A DNA stretch of 64,000 bases from Algoriphagus sp. (GTDB taxonomy: Bacteria; Bacteroidota; Bacteroidia; Cytophagales; Cyclobacteriaceae), in contig NZ_JAUXYL010000024.1 in assembly GCF_030694375.1 (NCBI RefSeq), forward strand, positions 1-64,000, written 5' to 3'. The translations under genes were made by a program, and so were the position numbers. Of the stretch, positions 32,921 to 42,093 are shown in pieces. Under the pieces are notes generated by a model. It had not been told where the DNA came from. It saw nothing but the letters and a program-made list of their open reading frames with translations, and did no database searches. Positions within the stretch are counted from its first letter, which is position 1, and each line of letters begins with the position of its first letter.

Positions 32921-34781
32921 AGGTAGGGGAAATAGTAGTACTTAGTGTTGGTTTTGAGAAAAGAATGGTGCGATCAAATGCGGAATTGATCTTTTTCAAA
33001 AGCTCAGTTTCTTGCTCTTTTTTCAGTTTTTCTGGAAGCTTAATACTAATTTCACGACGGACATAAATAGTTTTTCCATCCATTTTCAACTGCAGCAAGC
33101 CTGTAAAATTCGATTCCTCTATACTGACTGTCGGAAAATCCCCCTCAAGTTGCCAGACTTCCGGCAGTTCGATTCGATATTCATCCACTTGCTTCAGGGC
33201 TTTGTTGGCTAGGTGATCTGGTCCAAGTTTCCCAAAAAAGGATTTCAAAACCACTCGTTTGGCTGTGGATTGTGTGAATTTTTGAACCACACCCGAATAG
33301 GTAAGCGTAGATTGAGGAAGAGAATCTTCGCTCCCGACTTCGATATGATAGTCCTTTACTATCAACCCTGAAATGGAGGAGTTTTTGTTGAGAAAATCTC
33401 GCTGTTGTCGCTCATCCAGACGACTCTTTACCGAAAGAATTTCCTCAGAAAAATTCCCGTACAGTCGCTGCTGGGAATGGATTGAAGCGTTCCCCTGAGG
33501 ATCGATCACCACCTCAGTCTCCGATTGGATCAAATTCCATTCCTCAGAATCATAAGCTGGAGTCTTGGTGAGAAAACCGCCATTCTCATTGGTCACAAGG
33601 ACATGCCTGTCACGGGTGAAGTCCCCTAAAAATCCCGCTGGGAGAAGATTTGACGTACACTCAAGCCAAACCGGATCTTTAGCTGTAGGCACCTGTAAAA
33701 TCACATGGTTAAACTGATTGGCCGGTATGTCTACCTGTATGTCAAAGGCCTGTGGTCCTGCTTTTACCAACGTGTAATTTGATGCAATCCCCACCTCCTT
33801 TAGCATTGACTTCATCAGATTGGTAAGTGCCTTACAGTCTCCGTAAGCATATTTTATCACATCTGATGCTGTCATTGTTTGCCAGCCACCAATGCCCAAT
33901 TGAATGCTGACATATCGAAAGTTTTTTTGCAGATAGCCGTATAGGATTTTAATTTTTTCATAGGAATCGTCCACACCAGCAACCAAGTTTTGGATTTTCA
34001 CTTTGAAGTCATCCGGCAGTTCATCTCTTCCCTTGTTCAGTTCATGGTTCCAAAGTGCCAGACCTGCCCAATCTCCCATTTCTCCATGGTATTGATCCAT
34101 GGCAAATTTAACCGGGGCAACAAGTAAAGTCGGAACGTCATTTGGGTCATGACCCTTGGCCAATACCGGTAGATCCTTTGCAATCCATTTGATGGTAGTG
34201 ACTCCAGCGGATTCTGTTTGAGTCCTCTCTCCAGAAAGGTTGATTTCTTTATATTTTAGACCAAATTCCGAGGGATAGCTTATAGTGTAAGTAGTTTCTA
34301 GTACTTTTTGATTGTAATACAAAATTGGAAACCAAGTAGGGATATAATAGTTGGTTTTGGAGAACATCTCGGTGCGAATCAGCACCTCGACAGGATATTT
34401 GACTGTAGCCAATTCATAGTATTTGTACCTGTTGTCGTCTAAAACATCTGAGTAGGAATAAGCTGCGACATCGCCCATATCCTTGAGCTTTGCTTTTTTG
34501 AGGGTTTTCCCAGTCAATAAATCCTTAAGCTCAAGGTCAAAACCTCTCACTTCATTCAGCTTGTCATATGAAAGCCGGGTATAGGCATGATTAAGCCCCT
34601 CTGCCGAATTAACAATTAGCCTTCGCTCCTCCACATGAGTATATGTGAAATCAGGATGGACGGTGATGGATTTTCTGTGTGAAAGCGTGGAATAAAATGG
34701 GGCCTCTTTTGAAATTAAAGTACTATCGTTTGACACAATAAACTCAGTAATCAATAAGACTCCCAAAAGAAATTTAAACAT
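32913..34781 (-). CDS. DUF3857 transglutaminase-like protein with intact catalytic residues
   Basis: 622 residues. The N-terminus is hydrophobic (MFKFLLGVLLITEFIVS), probably a signal peptide. DUF3857 occupies about 35-230. The transglutaminase core contains the nucleophile C316 in AYGDCKAL, H359 in FNHVILQV and an acidic residue in WLECTS (E374), the usual form in this family. The C-terminus is a DUF3858-like beta domain. Such proteins are exported papain-fold enzymes, probable peptidases or transamidases with unknown substrate. The gene overlaps its downstream paralogue by 8 nt and is preceded by a TAnnTTTG element. Confidence 0.88.
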   Translation of the reverse strand: MFKFLLGVLLITEFIVSNDSTLISKEAPFYSTLSHRKSITVHPDFTYTHVEERRLIVNSAEGLNHAYTRLSYDKLNEVRGFDLELKDLLTGKTLKKAKLKDMGDVAAYSYSDVLDDNRYKYYELATVKYPVEVLIRTEMFSKTNYYIPTWFPILYYNQKVLETTYTISYPSEFGLKYKEINLSGERTQTESAGVTTIKWIAKDLPVLAKGHDPNDVPTLLVAPVKFAMDQYHGEMGDWAGLALWNHELNKGRDELPDDFKVKIQNLVAGVDDSYEKIKILYGYLQKNFRYVSIQLGIGGWQTMTASDVIKYAYGDCKALTNLMKSMLKEVGIASNYTLVKAGPQAFDIQVDIPANQFNHVILQVPTAKDPVWLECTSNLLPAGFLGDFTRDRHVLVTNENGGFLTKTPAYDSEEWNLIQSETEVVIDPQGNASIHSQQRLYGNFSEEILSVKSRLDERQQRDFLNKNSSISGLIVKDYHIEVGSEDSLPQSTLTYSGVVQKFTQSTAKRVVLKSFFGKLGPDHLANKALKQVDEYRIELPEVWQLEGDFPTVSIEESNFTGLLQLKMDGKTIYVRREISIKLPEKLKKEQETELLKKINSAFDRTILFSKPTLSTTISPTYE

Positions 34782-34803
34782 TTGAAACAGGTAAAATCTT
34801 GGT

Positions 34804-34811
34804 CAAACATA
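34804..34811 (-). promoter_or_regulatory. Candidate -7 element of the DUF3857 pair
   Basis: TATGTTTG on the minus strand is an exact TAnnTTTG match, 23 bp before the ATG at 34781. No clear -33 TTG at standard spacing. Confidence 0.4.
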
Positions 34812-34978
34812 GAAGATTAGTTTTGATTTTTACTGAATTAGGTCAATATTTTTTCCCTTGCATTTGAATACCTTTTTATTGGTTTTTACCTAAATAAAAT
34901 TGGAGGATGAGGGTACAGGGGCTTTTTGGATTTCCCGAATAATCTCTGCTATTTTGATTTTTTCCAAATCCAATTTCC

Positions 34979-35443
34979 ATGAACCCTACAGTTATCGGCA
35001 GTTTTGAAGAGTTTGAAAAGCACAATGGTCAAGAGCTAGGGGCTTCTGAATATTTCAAAATCACTCAATCGCAAATCAACCTTTTTGCTGATGCAACGCA
35101 CGATCACCAATGGATCCATACCAATCCTGAGCGTGCTAAAGCGGAAGGAGCATTCGGAAATACAATTGCTCACGGTTATCTGACGCTCAGCATTGTGCCT
35201 CACCTATGGGAGCAGATCGTTCGGGTAGAAAATCTCAAAATGATGATCAATTACGGCATCGAAAACCTGCGATTTGCCCAGGCGGTAACTGTGGAAAGTG
35301 AAGTAAGACTTGTAGCCAAACTGAAAAATGTAGCCAACCTCCGCGGTACGGTAAAAGCAGAAGTTGAAGTCAAACTGGAAATAAAGGATCAAAAAAAACC
35401 GGCTTTCACCGGTGTTTTGATTTTCCTGTACCATTTCCATTGA
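34979..35443 (+). CDS. MaoC-family (R)-enoyl-CoA hydratase-like protein
   Basis: 154 residues, hot-dog fold. The hydratase motif is FADATHDHQWIHTNPERA, with the catalytic Asp/His pair, followed by FGNTIAHGYLTLSIVPHLW. It matches MaoC/NodN-type dehydratases that hydrate 2-enoyl-CoA or act on related thioesters. Soluble and cytoplasmic. It stands alone between two minus-strand genes, so its pathway is not shown by context. A short hairpin (GAGG-ttaat-CCTC) overlaps the end of the gene but lacks a T tract. Confidence 0.9.
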   Translation: MNPTVIGSFEEFEKHNGQELGASEYFKITQSQINLFADATHDHQWIHTNPERAKAEGAFGNTIAHGYLTLSIVPHLWEQIVRVENLKMMINYGIENLRFAQAVTVESEVRLVAKLKNVANLRGTVKAEVEVKLEIKDQKKPAFTGVLIFLYHFH

Positions 35444-35519
35444 GGTTAATCCTCAGTTTAATCAATCCCGCTAAAGAATTAAACTTATCGGATTCTTAGG
35501 AGGTCGGCTGTCTGGTTAA

Positions 35520-36842
35520 TTATTGCCTTTTAAAGACAAAGCTTTGGCCACCTTGCTTCAGTGTCACCTGTTTTTTCTCGGGGTCAAAAAGGAAGACCGC
35601 ATTTACAGGCTTAAACTCGAAGGTGTGTTCCTTCGTAGCTTCCAATGCTGTGGCCGGCTGACCTGTAGGTTTAGCTACAAGTTTATTCCCCTCTCTTACG
35701 AAAGTCAATTTCAGCGGAATCTGATCTGAGGCATAATCACCCACATACCGCTCCAAATCCTCCGTAGTCAGTGAAACTTGCTGAAAGCTGGGCAGGACAA
35801 TATCTTTTCCAAAATACGAATCCAGTAATGCAATCAGGATGTCATTGTTATTGTAATTCAATCCATTGGAGAGAACTGTCACTGTTACTTTTTCCTCCGG
35901 AAAGTATCCGAGAAAAGACCTGAATCCATCGATTCCTCCAGTGTGGCCATAGCTTCTTTTTTCAGAATAAGGAAAAGAAAACATCCCTCTTCCAAAATTT
36001 TCTTTGATCTCCATCATAAGTTTTAGGCTTTCCTGAGAAATCAACTTGCCCTCAAAAAGTGCATAAATAAAGGAGTTTAAATCATTGACGTCTGAAGTGA
36101 TCGCCCCTGCACCCAAAGGAATACTTGGGTCTGTTTCGACATCTCTCATCCATTTTCCATCGAAATTGTAGGAATATCCCTCCCCTTTGGAAGGATCAAT
36201 CCCTGTAAATACATAAGTACTCTTTAAATTCAAGGGATTTGAAATTTGCGTTTTTAAAAGCTGCGAAAAGGGCATTTCATTGATTTTTTCCAGAATAAAA
36301 GTCAGCAACACAAAATTAGAATTGCTGTAGTCACCCTTAGCATCAGGCTCAAAATCACTTCCTCCTGCCACTATGATCTCCACTAATTCAGCTTCCGAAA
36401 GTGGCTTGGTATGATAGCTTAGGTAATCAGCATTGTTGGTGAAATTGTGAATTCCAGTCCGATGCTGGAGCAGCATACTCATCGTGATCTTTTCGGCATG
36501 GGGGATTTGGGGATAAAAATCAGCCAGCTTTTGATCTAAGCTGAGGATCCCATCCTCCACGGCTTGCAAAACCAAAACAGCAGTAAACATTTTGGAAATA
36601 GAACCGATTCGATAATGTGTTTCGATATTTGCTTTTAATCCTTTATCCAAATCCGCATATCCTATGGCTCTTTGGAATACAGGCTTTCCTTCAGATGCTA
36701 AAAGCACTGTCCCCATAAACTTGTCATGAATCTCCAGCGAATCAAGAAACTGATTCAGTCTTGTAAAATTTTGTACCTGTGAAAAGGAAGGATGGAAGGC
36801 AAGTCCAAAGAAAAGGATTGTCGAAATAAAAGCTGACTTCAT
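35520..36842 (-). CDS. Exported serine hydrolase, beta-lactamase class C family
   Basis: 440 residues, signal peptide at 1-21 (cleavage near SFS-QVQ). Penicillin-binding-protein-type active site: S81-I-S-K84, the tyrosine motif DYSNSN and the third motif GHTGG. The first ~330 residues form the beta-lactamase fold. The C-terminal ~100 residues (LERYVGDYASDQIPLKLTFVREGNKLVA) match a lipocalin-like DUF3471 domain often fused to these enzymes. It is likely a D-aminopeptidase or esterase rather than a true beta-lactamase; the substrate is unknown. It is separated from the upstream receptor gene by a terminator. Confidence 0.9.
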   Translation of the reverse strand: MKSAFISTILFFGLAFHPSFSQVQNFTRLNQFLDSLEIHDKFMGTVLLASEGKPVFQRAIGYADLDKGLKANIETHYRIGSISKMFTAVLVLQAVEDGILSLDQKLADFYPQIPHAEKITMSMLLQHRTGIHNFTNNADYLSYHTKPLSEAELVEIIVAGGSDFEPDAKGDYSNSNFVLLTFILEKINEMPFSQLLKTQISNPLNLKSTYVFTGIDPSKGEGYSYNFDGKWMRDVETDPSIPLGAGAITSDVNDLNSFIYALFEGKLISQESLKLMMEIKENFGRGMFSFPYSEKRSYGHTGGIDGFRSFLGYFPEEKVTVTVLSNGLNYNNNDILIALLDSYFGKDIVLPSFQQVSLTTEDLERYVGDYASDQIPLKLTFVREGNKLVAKPTGQPATALEATKEHTFEFKPVNAVFLFDPEKKQVTLKQGGQSFVFKRQ

Positions 36843-36860
36843 GATTATTGAAATTTAGAA

Positions 36861-36892
36861 ATGTAAAAAACCCCTCCAAAATGGAGAGGTTT
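36861..36892 (-). terminator. Terminator of the outer-membrane receptor gene
   Basis: On the minus strand the stem AAACCTCTCC/GGAGGGGTTT (one U-G pair, 5-nt loop) is followed by TTTTTT. It starts just after the receptor stop codon at 36898. On the plus strand the stem has a C-A mismatch. Confidence 0.75.
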
Positions 36893-36897
36893 CTTTA

Positions 36898-39336
36898 TTA
36901 ATCCAATCTATTGCGCTCTTCGGTACTTCCCGTATTGGATCGTACTCGGAAGCTTTCTCCCTTGGCGAAGTTGTATCTCAGCGTAAATCTCAGGCCCTGA
37001 TTACTTCGATATTGACGAAAATTAGTATCAATCTCCGCAAACTGAACATTGGCCCGGATGACCTGAGTTCTAAAAAGGTCAGTCCCATTGACAGAGAGTG
37101 AGAGCTGGTTTTTCATCAGCGATTTGGTGATACCGGCATCTACCCATCCAAAACCTCCTATGCTTCCTTGGCCCCAAATCTGGGGTCCAAGATACATCCC
37201 CATTACTTCAAACTTAAATCCTTTAGGCAGGGTGAAGTTTTGTTGCGATCTCACCATAAAAGAAACCTGCTCCACATCCAGAAAATCGCCCCCAATCGGA
37301 GTTTTAAATTGATTGTAATTCACCTGAAGCATGTTTGAGGTTGTCCACCATTTTTTTATTTCAACAGGCACTATTGCACGGAAATTGGCATTTCGGGTCT
37401 GGTCAAAATTATCGGTAAAGGTAGTAGTGGTCCGTTCTGCCTGATCTTGTTCAAAGACCTGCATAAATGCATCCTCGGTAACACTATATCCAAACGTAAA
37501 CTGATAGGATCCTTTCACCACATGATTCATCTCAAAATTGGTGGAGTACTGTGGTGTTAAATGCGGGTTACCCCGCTCCGAAGTCAGTGGATCTATGTAG
37601 TAGACAAATGGATTTAGTAATCTGTAATTTGGTCGTGTGATTCGTCTGTTTGCGTTGTAGACGATCTGATAGTTATCACTTACCTTATGCTGAACAAAGA
37701 AGCTTGGAAACAGATTAAAATAACTTTGTTTGTTCACCTGATTCAGGGTCACTGAGTTTCCAACGATATCGGAATATTCACCTCTTAATCCTGCCTGATA
37801 GCTTAATTTCGTGTTAAACGAGCCTTTCAGAGCAGCATAAGCAGCCAGGACATTTTCGTTATAGACGAAGCGGTTAGAGTTTGGATCTTGCTCAAAAGGG
37901 CCTTCGTTTTCTGCTCTACTCAAATCCAGATTATTATCAGACTCAACCCAGCTTCCTTTTACTCCCGTTTCAACTGTTTTCCCACCCTTCAATGCCTTGG
38001 TAAAATCTACTTTAGCAGTAAAAATGGTATAATACATGTCGTTTAATGTCTGGATTTTATTGGAATTTGCAGAACCCGTCGGATCATTTTCTGACCAAAA
38101 GCTATTATCCAAAAGCGAGGAGCTTTCGCTGTCCATGATTGTAAAATCGACATCTGCTGAAATTTTGCTCCCTAAAGTATCAAGCTTTGCATCATAGTGG
38201 AGATTGGTAAACAAACGGTTTCTTTCTCCATTTGCATCATTGAAAGACTCGATATAGCTGTTAAAATCCTGTCCCGGGTTGGATATGACTGTACCCGATG
38301 AACTTGTATTGACATCCGAGGAATTAGATGCCTGTACGTTCAGCCCAAGATTTTGATTTTTATTGATTTCGTAGTTGGCACTTCCGTTAAATGATGGCGT
38401 CTTGTATCGGGAAGCTATTCTTGAATCCTGATTGAAATTGGATTGGCCTTCGGCTAGTCTGAAGTTTCTGATGATGTCTATATCATTATAGACTGCATAT
38501 TCATTGTAGTTGAGTGTTCCGTTTGTAGACCATTTCCCTTTTTTCACATTCAGTGTCATTCCTGCATTGGGCGCAAACTGACCGTTGTATTGTCCTCCTA
38601 CTTGAATATTCCCGAAGACCCCATCCACATTGTTCTTTTTCAATTGGATGTTGATCACACCCGCTGCACCCTCTGCGTCAAACCTGGAGGTAGGATTATT
38701 GATCACTTCGATACTTTTTATATTATCTGCAGGCATCGATCGGAGAAAATTGGCGAGGTCTGTCGCGCTCATGTAGGTTGGGCGATCGTTGATCATCACC
38801 GTGACCCCAGTCCGTCCATTCAGGTTGATAGTTCCATCCTGATCCACGTAGATTCCAGGAGATCTGCCGATGACATCCAGGGCATTTGAACCCTCAGCCA
38901 TGATCGTCCCTTCTACATTGATTATGGTTTTGTCTGGCTGGATAATAATTTCCGGCCTCGAGGCTTTGACAGTCACCTCATCCAAACCCGTCATTTCATC
39001 TGAGATGGATAAGGAACCGAAGTCTTTATTAATCCCCGGAGAAAGATCAAAAGCCTCTGAACTAAAGGAAACATACCCAATCGAAGAAATTACGAGTTTC
39101 ACTTTAGCGGATTTGGTAGACTCGATCAGGAAGTTCCCATTTTCATCGGAAACAGCTCCATCTACCAATGCGCCGTCCAATTGTACGAGAGCAACATTGG
39201 CGTAAGGGACCGCTTCTCCCTTTTGGTTGGCAATTTTTCCGGTAATTTTTGCCACTTCTTTTGGAGTGGCTGCCAGATTACTTATTCCCAGAAAATAAAT
39301 AAGCATGGATAGAAAAAGGAAGTTGGTAGTTTTCAT
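36898..39336 (-). CDS. TonB-dependent-receptor-like outer membrane beta-barrel protein
   Basis: 812 residues, signal peptide at about 1-24. A carboxypeptidase-regulatory-like beta-sandwich (about 27-110: KITGKIANQKGEAVPYANVALVQLDG; SIGYVSFSS) precedes a plug domain (about 125-235: IIIQPDKTIINVEG; ALDVIGRSPGIYVDQDG; RPTYMSATDLANFLRSMP; IEVINNPTSRFDAEGAAGVINI). A large C-terminal barrel follows, typical of the outer-membrane beta-barrel family PF14905 in Bacteroidota. No SusD-like partner is present, so polysaccharide uptake is not supported; the ligand is unknown. The protein ends in EERNRLD rather than a classical aromatic residue. Confidence 0.88.
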   Translation of the reverse strand: MKTTNFLFLSMLIYFLGISNLAATPKEVAKITGKIANQKGEAVPYANVALVQLDGALVDGAVSDENGNFLIESTKSAKVKLVISSIGYVSFSSEAFDLSPGINKDFGSLSISDEMTGLDEVTVKASRPEIIIQPDKTIINVEGTIMAEGSNALDVIGRSPGIYVDQDGTINLNGRTGVTVMINDRPTYMSATDLANFLRSMPADNIKSIEVINNPTSRFDAEGAAGVINIQLKKNNVDGVFGNIQVGGQYNGQFAPNAGMTLNVKKGKWSTNGTLNYNEYAVYNDIDIIRNFRLAEGQSNFNQDSRIASRYKTPSFNGSANYEINKNQNLGLNVQASNSSDVNTSSSGTVISNPGQDFNSYIESFNDANGERNRLFTNLHYDAKLDTLGSKISADVDFTIMDSESSSLLDNSFWSENDPTGSANSNKIQTLNDMYYTIFTAKVDFTKALKGGKTVETGVKGSWVESDNNLDLSRAENEGPFEQDPNSNRFVYNENVLAAYAALKGSFNTKLSYQAGLRGEYSDIVGNSVTLNQVNKQSYFNLFPSFFVQHKVSDNYQIVYNANRRITRPNYRLLNPFVYYIDPLTSERGNPHLTPQYSTNFEMNHVVKGSYQFTFGYSVTEDAFMQVFEQDQAERTTTTFTDNFDQTRNANFRAIVPVEIKKWWTTSNMLQVNYNQFKTPIGGDFLDVEQVSFMVRSQQNFTLPKGFKFEVMGMYLGPQIWGQGSIGGFGWVDAGITKSLMKNQLSLSVNGTDLFRTQVIRANVQFAEIDTNFRQYRSNQGLRFTLRYNFAKGESFRVRSNTGSTEERNRLD

Positions 39337-39498
39337 TTGAATAATAGATTGGCTTAGTCAATTCGATATGCCAACTCTATAGGAAAATGAAGTGCCAAGC
39401 CTACTAATAAGCTTAAAAAAGCCATTAAGGCACTTTTATACTATTCTATGTACTATACATGTCTCAAATCCGTACAGTATTTTATTCGGTTTAGGACA

Positions 39499-39526
39499 TA
39501 AAAAATCCCCGAACAAGTCCGGGGAT
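39499..39526 (-). terminator. Terminator of the superoxide dismutase gene
   Basis: On the minus strand ATCCCCG/CGGGGAT with an 8-nt loop is followed by TTTTTTATG. It lies 24 nt after the sod stop codon. Confidence 0.75.
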
Positions 39527-39549
39527 CTGTATTTCCAGGCAGGTTTACC

Positions 39550-40155
39550 TTATTTGGCAGCGGCAAAACGCTTGCTTACTTCATCCCAGTTGACTAAGTT
39601 CCAAAACGCAGCTACGTAATCCGGTCTCCTGTTTTGGTAATGCAGATAGTAGGCGTGTTCCCATACATCAAGCCCCAAGATTGGTGTTCCTGGGCAATCA
39701 GATACGTCCATCAATGGATTATCCTGATTTGGAGAAGAGCAAACGCAAAGCTCTTTTTTTGTATCTACACATAGCCAAGCCCATCCTGACCCAAATCGAG
39801 TAGCGGCAGCCTTGTTGAATGTTTCTTTGAAGGCATCAAATGATCCAAATTTGGCATCAATTGCAGCAGCAAGTTCACCGGAAGGTGATCCTCCTCCGTT
39901 TGGAGAAATTACTTGCCAAAAAAGACTGTGATTCCAATGTCCTCCTCCATTATTTCTGACAGCTGCATTTGAGCCGGCAACTTTAATCAGTTCTTCAAGA
40001 GATTTACCTTCTAAGTCAGTGCCAGCAATGGCATTGTTTAGATTGGTTACATAGGCGTTGTGGTGCTTTCCGTGGTGGATCTCCATGGTTTTTGCATCGA
40101 TGTGTGGCTCTAAAGCATTAAAAGCATAAGGTAGAGCGGGAAGTGTAAAAGCCAT
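39550..40155 (-). CDS. sodA: Superoxide dismutase, Mn-type signature
   Basis: 201 residues. Converts superoxide to hydrogen peroxide and oxygen. The metal ligands fit His in [13 protein letters not shown], His in [10 protein letters not shown], and Asp and His in [19 protein letters not shown] Gly precedes His in the NHSLFW segment and the outer-sphere Gln lies in [10 protein letters not shown], the pattern of manganese enzymes rather than iron SodB; cambialistic use cannot be excluded. No signal peptide, so cytoplasmic. Single-gene unit with its own terminator. Confidence 0.93.
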   Translation of the reverse strand: MAFTLPALPYAFNALEPHIDAKTMEIHHGKHHNAYVTNLNNAIAGTDLEGKSLEELIKVAGSNAAVRNNGGGHWNHSLFWQVISPNGGGSPSGELAAAIDAKFGSFDAFKETFNKAAATRFGSGWAWLCVDTKKELCVCSSPNQDNPLMDVSDCPGTPILGLDVWEHAYYLHYQNRRPDYVAAFWNLVNWDEVSKRFAAAK

Positions 40156-40261
40156 ATTATTTTTAGGTTTTGAGTTAAAGAATTTTATTGAAATAAGTCG
40201 TTAGACTCTGGTTTGTCAACCCACCTAAGCAAAAAAAGGTTCTTTAATGCCAAAAAAAGGC

Positions 40262-40705
40262 TTACTCCCTCAGTTTTTTGAAAAAATCCAAAACCAGTCT
40301 CTCTGACTCCGCAGCCAATATCCCGGAAAAAACCTGTGTTTTGGGATGAAGCATGGCAGGATTACTCTGCCTAAAGCCCCGCTTCGAATCTGATGCGGCA
40401 AAATATAACTCACTGAGCTGCGACCAATACAAGGCGCCTGCACACATCGGACAAGGCTCCAATGTCACATAGAGTCTGCATTCAGTCAGGTATTTGGCAC
40501 CCAGGGAATTTGCGGCGGCCGTAATTGCCAGCATCTCTGCATGTGCGGTGACATCATTGAGCCTTTCAGTCTGATTGTAGGCTCTGCCTATGATTCTGTT
40601 TTTTGAAACGACTACGGCACCCACGGGTATTTCTCCTTCATCAAAGGCGATTTTGGCTTGTTTCAAAGCCTCATTCATGAAATACTCGTGGGTGTAAAGT
40701 TCCAA
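40262..40705 (-). CDS. tadA: tRNA-specific adenosine deaminase TadA
   Basis: 147 residues. Converts adenosine 34 to inosine in the tRNA anticodon wobble position. The zinc site is HAEM with the general-base glutamate, and EPCPMCAGAL; IPVGAVVV lies upstream. The start at 40705 is TTG (MELYTHEYFMNEALKQA); homologues have about nine residues before the EYFM helix, so TTG is preferred over the internal ATG at 40678. The gene begins 8 nt after the PiT-like membrane protein gene. A guanine or cytosine deaminase of the same fold is less likely given the motif spacing. Confidence 0.9.
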   Translation of the reverse strand: MELYTHEYFMNEALKQAKIAFDEGEIPVGAVVVSKNRIIGRAYNQTERLNDVTAHAEMLAITAAANSLGAKYLTECRLYVTLEPCPMCAGALYWSQLSELYFAASDSKRGFRQSNPAMLHPKTQVFSGILAAESERLVLDFFKKLRE

Positions 40706-40713
40706 ATTTTCAG

Positions 40714-41850
40714 TTATTGAAAGAATGCCAGAATCTCGTCCCGTACTCCTTTGTTGATGATAATGGCCAAGATCAAAGAGACTACTAGTCCAATCAGGGC
40801 TTTAAAAATATCTTTTCTTCCCAATCGGAAAGCTCTTACCAGCCAGGCATTTCGCTTTTTAGCCTTACCGTGTTTCCCCAAAGCAATGGCCAATTCCCTT
40901 CCTGCCAACAAGCCAATAAACACCCAAGTGGTACTCATAGGAACATTGTTGTACATTTTGAAGTAAAACAAGATCACGGCATAAACCAAGTCCACAATGG
41001 TTGCTGCACGGACATCCGTGACATTTGATTTTTCATTGACAATCTCCTGGATTTTGTCTCCTTTCATGTAGAAGAGAAATCCAAGCCCGAGAAATACAAA
41101 ACCTGCATATACGGAGAATTCAACAGCATTGAGCTGCCGTGGAAGGAACACTGCGATATTTGCCGCGTCCTGCATGATCCATACAGACCAGAGCACTCCG
41201 GATGTAATCCACTGTAAATAAATCCAATAGGAAGCAGCCTGACCCTTTAGGTAATTTTTTACAAACCGCTCCAGGAGGAACCAAACCACCATTGCCAGAC
41301 CAAAGGCCAAAAGATACCCGACGAAGCTTTTGAACATGACATCTACTATAGTGCCGGCTTTATAGGTAAAGACATTCAGCAAGAGGAAGGTAGTGGACAC
41401 CGGCATTCGGAGACGGGTCATCACCAAAAGAACGATTGGCGCAGCGAGCTGTAAAAACACAAAACTCTCCGGTGCCTTTTCCAGACCAGGCACACTGAGA
41501 CGCTGATAGGTCACATCCCCAGCATAAAAAAACCAGCTATAACTTACCGTCCCAACCCATATCAAGCCCATAAAGAGCCAAAGCAAATACCAAGGCTTCT
41601 TGTTGTTGGAGGCGATGAATGTACCTATGGTCTGAATACTGTCATTAGCAATGGCAGAATAGGCCGCCAAAGCAAAGCCAAACCACATGGCAGCATAAGT
41701 GTAGGGAGTAATCAACCCTGCTATGGATACCAGAATACAAACAGTAATCAGAAAAGGGCGCTCACTTTTGGTAAAATCAAAAAGGGAATAGGTTTTCTTA
41801 GAAAGTTTTTCCTGATTGATGTTTTGATCTATTGCTGTTTTCTTGGCCAT
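40714..41850 (-). CDS. Polytopic membrane protein, distant PiT phosphate-transporter-like
   Basis: 378 residues with about nine to ten membrane segments. Two short regions recall the PiT (PHO4) family: ANDSIQTIGTFIASN near residue 68-82 (compare the GANDVANAFGT-type signature) and MPVSTTFLLLN/VPMSTTWVFIG, repeating the P[IV]STT motif in the two halves. A two-fold repeat with such motifs fits an inverted-topology transporter. The N-terminal ~30 residues are polar and cytoplasmic. It is divergent from the Na/Pi cotransporter gene across 243 bp, which supports a role in phosphate or another anion, but the match is distant. Confidence 0.6.
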   Translation of the reverse strand: MAKKTAIDQNINQEKLSKKTYSLFDFTKSERPFLITVCILVSIAGLITPYTYAAMWFGFALAAYSAIANDSIQTIGTFIASNNKKPWYLLWLFMGLIWVGTVSYSWFFYAGDVTYQRLSVPGLEKAPESFVFLQLAAPIVLLVMTRLRMPVSTTFLLLNVFTYKAGTIVDVMFKSFVGYLLAFGLAMVVWFLLERFVKNYLKGQAASYWIYLQWITSGVLWSVWIMQDAANIAVFLPRQLNAVEFSVYAGFVFLGLGFLFYMKGDKIQEIVNEKSNVTDVRAATIVDLVYAVILFYFKMYNNVPMSTTWVFIGLLAGRELAIALGKHGKAKKRNAWLVRAFRLGRKDIFKALIGLVVSLILAIIINKGVRDEILAFFQ

Positions 41851-41875
41851 GTTGAGGCTAGTGGGAGATTGGGCA

Positions 41876-41903
41876 CAAAATTAAATAAGTTATCTGCATC
41901 CAA
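41876..41903 (-). promoter_or_regulatory. Candidate promoter of the PiT-like gene
   Basis: On the minus strand TTG (41901-41903), a 17-bp spacer, then TAATTTTG (41876-41883), a full Bacteroidota-type match. Predicted start near 41869, 19 nt before the ATG. Confidence 0.5.
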
Positions 41904-41982
41904 TGTTAACAAATTGTTAACTAAGTGAAAATCCTTCACTTTCAGGGCAAATCCGACTTGCAAATCATGAAAAAACTTCAAC

Positions 41983-42010
41983 TTTGACCTGAATTTCTAA
42001 GTTAAATTTG
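41983..42010 (+). promoter_or_regulatory. Candidate promoter of the Na/Pi cotransporter gene
   Basis: TTTG (41983-41986), a 16-bp spacer, then TAAATTTG (42003-42010). Predicted start near 42017, leaving a ~77-nt leader before the ATG at 42094. No Pho-box-like direct repeat was recognised between the two divergent promoters. Confidence 0.45.
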
Positions 42011-42093
42011 AATTTCTTCTGAGATCACTGAAATAAAAAAATTGATCTGATTTGAATTCTAAGCCTCAAGCTAGGCGTATTCTGTTAAAATAA

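Noticed and set aside
35440..35458. GAGG-ttaat-CCTC hairpin as a terminator of the MaoC gene
   Set aside because: Only a 4-5 bp stem and no T tract.
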